DNA from: JBDKUD01 sp050943315
Lineage (GTDB): Bacteria > Bacillota > Syntrophomonadia > Syntrophomonadales > Syntrophomonadaceae
DNA: 15,054 bases
Direction: 5' to 3'
Assembly (NCBI GenBank): GCA_050943315.1
Contig: JBMNOY010000054.1
Coordinates: 1 to 15,054, forward strand
In this document: piece after piece, positions 1 to 5,385 of the stretch
Layout: each line of letters opens with the position of its first letter
Position numbering within the stretch: the first letter of the stretch is position 1
Translations under genes and position numbers: made by a program
The notes under the pieces: generated by a model
Told to the model about the DNA's origin: nothing
Database searches by the model: none
Seen by the model: only the letters and a program-made list of their open reading frames with translations

Positions 1-1
1 C

Positions 2-1210
2 GCCCAACCGGAGTCAATGAATACAACCGACCCAGGCGGTATTACTGCCCAGGTGGTCAGCCAAACCGGCGGTACCAAAATGCCCGAGGGAGCAGAAGTC
101 ACCGGACAACCTGTGGAATTAGCGGCTGCTGTTCTTGGTTTGCAGGTTCTGGCAGCAGCTAGAGGTCAAACCAGCATAACCACCAGTGGTGAAGGAGACC
201 AGACTACTGAAGTTTCCCCGGTGTCCAATATGCTTACCGGGACAGCTGCTTCTGCTGAACCATTACAAGGGACAGCTAATTCTGTTGAATCACTACAACC
301 GGGCTTAAGCGAAATTGATTTAGCCCCCAAGCAGGGTTCAGCCGCCCAGGGTACACCGGCAGCAGCAGGTAATACTGCCTTATCCCAGGAACAAACCATA
401 CTACCCGCTGGAAACAAAACCGGTACAACCCAGCCAGATGGTAATAAGGGCAGCATTCAGCCTGAAACTAGCAAGGACACTAATATCGACTTTAAAGCCA
501 GTGATTCCATAAGCAGCAGCCAGGGTAAAGAGACAACTGATGTTAAGAAAATTATTGACCTGGAGAGTCACCGTTTACAGAATGCAAAACTAGCGGAAAA
601 CTCATCTGTCGATGACAAACCGGTAATAAACACTGGTAGTAATGAGTTGAAAAATGATTTTGTCGGTCAGCTCCGGATTGACCCAACCCGGATAGCGGAG
701 AAAGCGGCTCCGGCTGAACCTGCCGCAATGCCTGATACCCAGGAAATAATCGATCAAATAGTAAAGAAAACAGATTTAATGGTTAAGCTGAACAGTTCCG
801 AAATGAAGATTCACCTAAAGCCCGAATTCCTCGGCAAAATGCTTATAAAAGTTATGGTTGATGACGGTATAGTCACTGCCCGCTTTATTACCGAGAGTCA
901 GAATGTTAAACAGGTGCTGGAAGCAAACCTGAATTCGCTGCGTCAATCCCTGGAATCCAGTGGTATGAGGGTCGACAAGACGGAGGTAAGTGTCCAGCTG
1001 TATAATGACGGTAATTATAGTAACTCTGGCAGCGGACAGCAGTCCATGTGGAACCAGAATGATTCTTACGGAAGTCAGAGCTTTAGAAATCAAGCTTATC
1101 GGGAGGAATCAGGATGGATGCCTGCCGATGATAGCCTGAATGAGGCAGCTTTACCGGACCAGCCGTTATCTTGGACTAAGAATGATGGCAGTGTTGATTT
1201 TATTATTTAG
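2..1210 (+). CDS. fliK: Flagellar hook-length control protein FliK (5' partial)
   Basis: FliK is the secreted molecular ruler that sets hook length and then, by contacting FlhB, switches the export gate from hook to filament substrates. The C-terminal part, about residues 230-330 counted from the ATG at 17, looks like the Flg_hook domain. It has an amphipathic stretch containing MKIHLKPEFLGKM, followed by VTARFITESQNVKQVLEANL, the usual FliK core. The N-terminal two thirds are low-complexity, rich in Thr/Ser/Gly/Gln/Pro, as expected for a ruler, and hold a tandem 10-residue repeat. The tail after the core is Asn/Ser/Gly/Tyr-rich. The reading frame is open to the left edge and the ATG at 17 has only a poor ribosome-binding site, so the true start is probably upstream. 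flgD follows directly. The family call rests on the C-terminal domain and the position before flgD and flgE. Confidence 0.88.
   Translation, partial: AQPESMNTTDPGGITAQVVSQTGGTKMPEGAEVTGQPVELAAAVLGLQVLAAARGQTSITTSGEGDQTTEVSPVSNMLTGTAASAEPLQGTANSVESLQPGLSEIDLAPKQGSAAQGTPAAAGNTALSQEQTILPAGNKTGTTQPDGNKGSIQPETSKDTNIDFKASDSISSSQGKETTDVKKIIDLESHRLQNAKLAENSSVDDKPVINTGSNELKNDFVGQLRIDPTRIAEKAAPAEPAAMPDTQEIIDQIVKKTDLMVKLNSSEMKIHLKPEFLGKMLIKVMVDDGIVTARFITESQNVKQVLEANLNSLRQSLESSGMRVDKTEVSVQLYNDGNYSNSGSGQQSMWNQNDSYGSQSFRNQAYREESGWMPADDSLNEAALPDQPLSWTKNDGSVDFII
239..298 (+). repeat. Tandem 30-bp in-frame duplication within fliK
   Basis: Two adjacent 30-base units (239-268 and 269-298) match at 25 of 30 positions. 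They encode GTAASAEPLQ and GTANSVESLQ. The unit is a multiple of three and lies in the low-complexity ruler region of FliK, so gain or loss of a unit would change protein length without a frameshift. Confidence 0.85.
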
Positions 1211-1222
1211 GAGGTGAAGACA

Positions 1223-1750
1223 GTGGAAGTAAATGGGACCAATTCTACCTATCCATGGTCACCAACGCCAGAAAAAAGCTCCATAGCAGGTGCTGGCGAA
1301 AAAATACTGGGTAAAGACGATTTTCTGAAATTGCTGATTACCGAACTCAAATACCAGGACCCTCTGGAGCCTATGGAAGATAAAGAATTTATTAGTCAAA
1401 TGGCTTCTTTTAGCTCCCTGGAACAGATGAATAACCTTAATACCAGTTTTGAAAAACTTTCTGAGACCATTACCACCAATTTAATTCCGGGACTAATGCT
1501 GCAGCAGTCCAGCAACATGATTGGAAAAACGGTGGATTATGTCGACCCGGACACTATGACTATGGTCAGCGGCACTGTCGAATCGGTTATGGTCAAACAA
1601 GGAATTCCCTACTATGTGATAGATGGCAAGGAGGTTGCTATGTCCAGTATAACCAGGATAAGTAACCGTGAGGAGCAGGTTATGGATGAGATTTTGAATC
1701 AATTGGCTATATTAGCCGGGGAAGCAGAAGGGGCGAAAACCGATGACTGA
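1223..1750 (+). CDS. flgD: Hook-cap scaffolding protein FlgD
   Basis: FlgD is exported and caps the growing hook, allowing FlgE subunits to assemble. The N-terminal family core is clear: GKDDFLKLLITELKYQDPLE (residues 30-49), then a Gln/Met-rich stretch with FSSLEQMNNL. The remainder (about residues 100-150) has a short beta-rich section with MIGKTVDYVDP and a GTVESV turn, as in short Firmicutes FlgD. At 175 residues it lacks the large C-terminal domains of enterobacterial FlgD (about 230 residues). The start is GTG at 1223, because AGGAGG at 1209-1214 sits 8 bases upstream. A GTG at 1214 in the same frame overlaps the Shine-Dalgarno itself and is unlikely. The stop overlaps the next gene by 8 bases, suggesting coupled translation. 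Confidence 0.93.
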   Translation: MEVNGTNSTYPWSPTPEKSSIAGAGEKILGKDDFLKLLITELKYQDPLEPMEDKEFISQMASFSSLEQMNNLNTSFEKLSETITTNLIPGLMLQQSSNMIGKTVDYVDPDTMTMVSGTVESVMVKQGIPYYVIDGKEVAMSSITRISNREEQVMDEILNQLAILAGEAEGAKTDD

Positions 1751-2123
1751 TAAAGTTTTTTGGCCTCAGCCGATTCAACCGGTAACACCTGCCAATACCC
1801 ATAAAACCAGCAAGTCCAGGCAGGTCAGTAATAATGCTTTTAACCAGGTTTTAGAGGGCAAGCTGAACCATAATCTAAAGTTCTCTAACCATGCCCAACA
1901 GCGTTTAAAGTCCAGAAATATTAATTTAAGCGCCACCGACCTGGACAAATTAACCTCAGCAGTAGATAAGGCCAGGGAAAAGGGCGCCCGGGATTCATTG
2001 ATTCTGATGAATGATTTGGCCCTGGTAGTAAGTGTTAAGAATAATACCGTTATTACCGCTGTAGATGGTCAGAGTCTGAAAGAAAACGTTTTCACCAATA
2101 TTGACAGTGCTGTTATAGTATAG
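1743..2123 (+). CDS. TIGR02530-family flagellar operon protein
   Basis: This 126-residue protein lies between flgD and flgE, the usual place of the TIGR02530 (flagellar operon protein) family. The family hallmark is visible at residues 47-60: FSNHAQQRLKSRNI. It is followed by a helical segment (DLDKLTSAVDKAREKGARDS) and a beta-rich C-terminus (SLILMNDLALVVSVKNN, TVITAVDG). The first 30 residues are polar and Pro/Thr/Ser-rich, probably disordered, with no signal peptide or membrane segment. The molecular function of the family is not established; a role linked to hook assembly is inferred only from location. The start overlaps the flgD stop by 8 bases, with only a weak AGAAGG-like site upstream, so translation probably depends on flgD. 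Confidence 0.85.
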   Translation: MTDKVFWPQPIQPVTPANTHKTSKSRQVSNNAFNQVLEGKLNHNLKFSNHAQQRLKSRNINLSATDLDKLTSAVDKAREKGARDSLILMNDLALVVSVKNNTVITAVDGQSLKENVFTNIDSAVIV

Positions 2124-2208
2124 GGCTGGACCTTCAAAGGAAGCCCGGGGTGTGGAACGAAAGAAACACCCCCATGAGCAAAATGGTAAAAGGAGGTCAT
2201 GTTTAGAT
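2123..2208 (+). promoter_or_regulatory. flgE leader with two tandem hairpins and flgE RBS
   Basis: This is the longest gap in the window. Hairpin 1 pairs GGGCT (2123-2127) with AGCCC (2142-2146), with a possible inner CCT/AGG pairing. Hairpin 2 starts immediately after and pairs GGGGTGT (2147-2153) with ACACCCC (2166-2172) around a 12-base loop. The flgE Shine-Dalgarno AGGAGG is at 2191-2196, 12 bases from the ATG at 2209. GGA triplets occur at 2128, 2139, 2154 and 2192; those at 2128 and 2154 lie in hairpin loops and the last is in the Shine-Dalgarno. No T-run follows either hairpin, so a terminator is unlikely. A regulatory role is inferred. Confidence 0.5.
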
Positions 2209-3621
2209 ATGATGCGTTCGATGTATTCCGCTATTTCTGGGCTCAGGAACCACCAGATGCGGATGGACGTTATTGGTAATAATATTGCCAATGTAAATAC
2301 GACTGGCTTTAAAAAAAGCCGGGTAGTATTTAAGGATACCTTATATCAGAATATCCGCGGTGCTTCACGGGCAAACGATACCCGGGGGGGTACCAATCCG
2401 ATGGGAATAGGACTGGGTATGACTTTAAGTAGTATTGACCAGATTCATACTCCATCACCGGCGACTACTACCAACAAAACAACTGATATGGCCATCGATG
2501 GCAATGGCTATTTTGTATTAGCCAATGGAGATGTTCAATATTACACCCGGGCCGGGGCTTTTGACTTTGACGAATGGGGAAATTTGATAAGCACATCCAA
2601 CGGATACCTGGTTATGGGCTGGGTAGCAGACCGGGATAACCCCGGTGCAGATGGGAACTGGTCCATTGATACTACCAAAGCACCGGCGGGGATTGATTTG
2701 TCCAGTTATCGCATGGTGAATCCCCGGGCAACGACCCGGATGGAGTTCACCGGCAACGTTGATTCCAATTTGGACAGTACTCCAATAACAGATCCTACTG
2801 CAGGAACGTTTCCCACAGATGCCGAACAGACGATAATAACCTCAAAAGACGTGTATGATTCTTTGGGAAACAAGATTACATTATATTTCCGCTTCTTTAA
2901 GTACGACGTTGATGATACGACCGGTGACAGTATCTGGGCCTGTGACATATGCCAAGATCCTGATTTTGAAAATATGACTAATGCTGACGGTACCTCAGCT
3001 TATACCCCGGGAGACGATTTTGGAGCGGTCGATTTATCCAATCCAACGGAGTTAACAAACCCAACGAAAATCATCAGGGCCTATAATCTTAAGTTTAATA
3101 CAAAAGGTGAAATATCCAAGCCAACTGAGGCTCAAATTGATATAAAAATACCTAGAACCGACGCAGGTGCAGAAGAGATGAATGTAACCATTGACTTCAG
3201 TCAACTTACCCAGTTTAATGCTAAATCAACTGCCTGGGCAGAATATCAGGACGGGTATACCAAAGGGGATTTAAACAGCATCAGCGTGGGAACTGATGGG
3301 ACCATAACCGGGGTTTATTCCAATGGTGAATCGCGGACTCTGGCCCGGGTGGCGATAGCTAATTTTCAGAACCCGTCCGGCTTGTTACAGGTAGGCAACA
3401 GTATGTTCCAGGTATCTAATAATTCCGGTGATGCCAGAATAGGTGCGCCTGGGGAAGAAGGCATGGGAACTATTATTCCCGGGTCGCTGGAAATGTCCAA
3501 TGTAGATATTTCCGAAGAATTTACGGACATGATCGTTACCCAGAGGGGATTTCAGGCCAACTCCCGCATAATAACTACCTCTGATGAAATGTTGCAGGAA
3601 CTAGTTAACCTTAAACGATAA
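2209..3621 (+). CDS. flgE: Flagellar hook protein FlgE
   Basis: FlgE polymerises into the curved hook that joins rod and filament and is exported by the flagellar type III system. The 470-residue protein has the N-terminal rod/hook signature ANVNTTGFKKSR (residues 27-38), preceded by SGLRNHQMRMDVIGNNI. A hook-specific middle is followed by the C-terminal basal-body/hook helix at about residues 430-470, containing EEFTDMIVTQRGFQANSRII. The frame extends upstream to a GTG at 2152, but that extension is basic and unlike any FlgE. The ATG at 2209 gives the standard MMRSMYS start behind AGGAGG. The protein is longer than Bacillus FlgE (about 264 residues), as in many Clostridia, with an extra surface domain. 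Its only two cysteines form C245-D-I-C248 in this surface region. A seven-G run lies at 2384-2390. Confidence 0.95.
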   Translation: MMRSMYSAISGLRNHQMRMDVIGNNIANVNTTGFKKSRVVFKDTLYQNIRGASRANDTRGGTNPMGIGLGMTLSSIDQIHTPSPATTTNKTTDMAIDGNGYFVLANGDVQYYTRAGAFDFDEWGNLISTSNGYLVMGWVADRDNPGADGNWSIDTTKAPAGIDLSSYRMVNPRATTRMEFTGNVDSNLDSTPITDPTAGTFPTDAEQTIITSKDVYDSLGNKITLYFRFFKYDVDDTTGDSIWACDICQDPDFENMTNADGTSAYTPGDDFGAVDLSNPTELTNPTKIIRAYNLKFNTKGEISKPTEAQIDIKIPRTDAGAEEMNVTIDFSQLTQFNAKSTAWAEYQDGYTKGDLNSISVGTDGTITGVYSNGESRTLARVAIANFQNPSGLLQVGNSMFQVSNNSGDARIGAPGEEGMGTIIPGSLEMSNVDISEEFTDMIVTQRGFQANSRIITTSDEMLQELVNLKR

Positions 3622-3627
3622 AACAAA

Positions 3628-3652
3628 TCCTCCGGGGGATAACCCCGGAGGG
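3628..3652 (+). promoter_or_regulatory. GC-rich hairpin after flgE without U-tract
   Basis: CCTCCGGGG (3629-3637) and CCCCGGAGG (3643-3651) form a perfect 9-bp stem with a 5-base loop GATAA, extendable by a T-G pair. It starts 7 bases after the flgE stop. The bases that follow are GAGCTTATATAATG, with no T-run, so a classical intrinsic terminator is not supported. It may stabilise the 3' end of a processed flgE message or lower readthrough into flbD. Confidence 0.6.
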
Positions 3653-3655
3653 AGC

Positions 3656-3679
3656 TTATATAATGAGGTGACTATATGA
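3656..3679 (+). promoter_or_regulatory. flbD ribosome-binding site in a small AU stem-loop
   Basis: TTATATA (3656-3662) can pair with TATATGA (3673-3679), including one T-G pair, around a 10-base loop that holds the Shine-Dalgarno GAGGTG (3665-3670). The ATG at 3676 is inside the stem. All pairs are A-T or T-G, so stability is low. The ribosome-binding site itself is clear; the fold is tentative. Confidence 0.4.
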
Positions 3680-3870
3680 TTTACCTGACCCGTCTTAACG
3701 GGAATAAGCTTATGCTCAATATCGATCTTATAGAACTTATGGAGGAAACTCCGGACACAGTTATTACCCTAACTACCGGGAAGAAACTGGTGGTGCAGGA
3801 AAACACCCGCTGTATCCGAGATAAAATTATTAAATATCGCCGCTGTTGCCAGACCCAGCGAAAAAAATAG
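3676..3870 (+). CDS. flbD: FlbD/SwrD family flagellar protein
   Basis: This 64-residue protein matches the FlbD family: MIYLTRLNGNKLMLNIDLIE at the N-terminus, then ETPDTVITLTTGKKLVV. It sits between flgE and fliL, the position of ylzI/swrD in Bacillus subtilis, where SwrD is reported to raise motor power for swarming. It has no signal peptide or membrane segment and is expected to be cytoplasmic and beta-rich. The C-terminal tail YRRCCQTQRKK is basic with adjacent cysteines. It is unrelated to the Caulobacter transcription factor also named FlbD. The start ATG follows GAGGTG by 5 bases. An A7 run lies just before the stop. Confidence 0.9.
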   Translation: MIYLTRLNGNKLMLNIDLIELMEETPDTVITLTTGKKLVVQENTRCIRDKIIKYRRCCQTQRKK

Positions 3871-3891
3871 CTCAAGAAGGGGGTAAGTTAT

Positions 3892-4365
3892 TTGGCCCAA
3901 GAAGTATCCGAAGAAGTCAGCACATCAAAATCGGGTTTTGATTTTAAAATTATTGCGATAGGATTAGTTATTTTTCTTATCGCTATGGGTGCTTCTTATT
4001 TCATGATGAAAAGCTTTATGGCACCTTTTATGCCTAAAGAGGACAATGGAGTAAAAGGCATTGAGAATGGAAACCTGGTTTCGGTGGGTGAATTTACCAC
4101 TAATATAAATGATGTGGCAGGAACCAGATACCTAAAAGTGGAGGTTTTTGTCCAGATAGGCGATAAAAAGGTGAAGAATTCTATCGAAGAGTACATGCCG
4201 GTAATTAAAGACAGCATTCTTACCATTATTTCGTCGAAAACTGCGGCAGATCTGGAGGTAGGAAACCGAAACAACCTTAAAGCCGAAATAAAGAAAGACC
4301 TGAATTCAAAGATTGGCAGTAATACAATTCAGAATGTTTACTTTACTAATTTTATTATGCAGTAA
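3892..4365 (+). CDS. fliL: Flagellar basal body-associated protein FliL
   Basis: FliL is a single-pass inner-membrane protein that surrounds stator units and supports torque. The 157-residue protein has a short cytoplasmic N-terminus, one membrane helix at about residues 19-42 (FKIIAIGLVIFLIAMGASYF), and an extracytoplasmic domain. That domain has typical FliL features: VGEFTTNINDVAGTRYLKVE, the IEEYMPVIKDSILTIISSK stretch, and the C-terminal NVYFTNFIMQ. The start is TTG at 3892, preceded by AGAAGGGGG (3876-3883); no ATG or GTG fits better. No motA/motB genes lie between flbD and fliL, where many related operons carry them, so the stator must be encoded elsewhere. fliM follows 27 bases downstream behind a hairpin. 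Confidence 0.93.
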   Translation: MAQEVSEEVSTSKSGFDFKIIAIGLVIFLIAMGASYFMMKSFMAPFMPKEDNGVKGIENGNLVSVGEFTTNINDVAGTRYLKVEVFVQIGDKKVKNSIEEYMPVIKDSILTIISSKTAADLEVGNRNNLKAEIKKDLNSKIGSNTIQNVYFTNFIMQ

Positions 4366-4396
4366 TTATTATAACCTGAGGGAGGGGTTATAATGA
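4366..4396 (+). promoter_or_regulatory. Inverted repeat enclosing the fliM RBS and start codon
   Basis: TTATTATAACC (4366-4376) can pair with GGTTATAATGA (4386-4396): 11 positions with a single T-G wobble, 9 consecutive pairs perfect. The loop TGAGGGAGG (4377-4385) contains the fliM Shine-Dalgarno, and the ATG (4393-4395) is inside the 3' arm. The 5' arm begins one base after the fliL stop codon (4363-4365), so a ribosome finishing fliL would cover or melt it. Translational control or fliL-fliM coupling is inferred. Confidence 0.6.
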
Positions 4397-5385
4397 GCGA
4401 GGTCCTGTCCCAAAGTGAAATCGATGCCTTACTTTCAGCCCTGAGCAGCGGATCTGTTGATGCCAATGAGCTTAAACAGGAGCAGAATCGCAAGAAAGTA
4501 AAAGTTTATGACTTTCGCAGGCCCAATAAGTTTTCTAAGGACCAGATACACACTTTACAGGTGATATACGAAAACTACTCACGCTCACTGGGAACTTATC
4601 TTTCCGCCCAATTACGAGCTTCTGTACAGTTGGAAGTATTATCGGTAGAGCAGTTAACCTATGAAGAATTCATACGGTCAATACCAAACCCAACTATATT
4701 AGGCATATTTTCCCTGTATCCACTGGAAGGGAGTGCCATTATAGAGATTAATCCCAATCTGGGCTTTGCTTTCCTGGACCGGCTATTAGGCGGACCCGGA
4801 CTTTCACCGGCGCGGACCAGAGGATTGACGGAGATTGAACGAACGGTGATGGAAAGACTCGTGCAGTTAATGCTGGACCATTTAAGGGAACCCTGGGAAG
4901 GAATTATCGAGATGGAGCCGGGTCTGGAAAGAATTGAAACTAATCCCCAATTTACCCAGCTGGTGTCTCCCAGTGAGATTATGATGATAGTATCATTGGA
5001 AACCAAAATGGGTGATATCCTGGGTATGATCAATATGTGTGTTCCTTTTCTGGTTTTAGAGCCGATAATGAGTAAGCTGAGTGTCCATTACTACTATTCT
5101 TCCTCGGCTCAAAATGTGGTACCGGAAAACATACAGGCTATACGGAATAAAATAGAAGATTCATATGTGCCGGTCAAGGTGGTTTTGGGAAGAAACACGA
5201 TAACCGTAAAGGATTTATTGGAACTCTCTGTAGGTGATGTGATACCCGTAGAACGGCAGATCAGGGAAGACATGGAGATCTTAATCGGCCAGAAGACTAA
5301 ATTCTGGGGGAAACCAGGGACATCCGGAAATAAGTTGTCTGTCCAGATTACCCGGGTTTTAGAGGAGGAAAGTGAGAATGAGTGA
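4393..5385 (+). CDS. fliM: Flagellar motor switch protein FliM
   Basis: FliM forms the middle of the C-ring rotor and binds phosphorylated CheY to set rotation direction or state. The 330-residue protein starts with the CheY-P binding peptide LSQSEIDALLSAL (residues 5-17). A linker leads to the CheC-like middle domain (about 45-235), beginning at YDFRRPNKFSKDQ and holding the GGxG motif GGPG at 133-136, which contacts FliG in known FliM. The C-terminal SpoA/FliN-like domain runs from about 250 to the end (VKVVLGRNTITVKDLLELSVGD). Length is normal. The start ATG follows a strong GAGGGAGG site that lies in a hairpin loop. The stop overlaps the fliY start by 8 bases (ATGAGTGA), suggesting coupled synthesis of the two C-ring proteins. 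Confidence 0.97.
   Translation: MSEVLSQSEIDALLSALSSGSVDANELKQEQNRKKVKVYDFRRPNKFSKDQIHTLQVIYENYSRSLGTYLSAQLRASVQLEVLSVEQLTYEEFIRSIPNPTILGIFSLYPLEGSAIIEINPNLGFAFLDRLLGGPGLSPARTRGLTEIERTVMERLVQLMLDHLREPWEGIIEMEPGLERIETNPQFTQLVSPSEIMMIVSLETKMGDILGMINMCVPFLVLEPIMSKLSVHYYYSSSAQNVVPENIQAIRNKIEDSYVPVKVVLGRNTITVKDLLELSVGDVIPVERQIREDMEILIGQKTKFWGKPGTSGNKLSVQITRVLEEESENE

Noticed and set aside
2152..2208. N-terminal extension of FlgE from GTG 2152
   Set aside because: The extension is basic and unlike any FlgE. The family N-terminus begins at 2209 behind AGGAGG, and the extension codons overlap hairpin 2 and the Shine-Dalgarno.
2123..2208. c-di-GMP (GEMM) riboswitch upstream of flgE
   Set aside because: The region is short and lacks the conserved GEMM core sequences and three-way arrangement; only two simple hairpins are seen.
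3628..3660. Intrinsic terminator after flgE
   Set aside because: The stem is strong but no run of T follows, and the next genes clearly continue the same operon.
3659..3664. TATAAT resembling a -10 promoter box upstream of flbD
   Set aside because: At the right distance upstream lies the GC hairpin, with no -35-like sequence, and a transcript starting there would leave only a few bases before the flbD start.
4659..5033. 124-codon minus-strand ORF opposite fliM, and similar long minus-strand frames (for example 5812-6228, 6452-6832, 10584-10925)
   Set aside because: They lie entirely opposite well-recognised genes, encode compositionally odd Ser/Ile-rich products and match no known family. 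They are shadows of codon bias.
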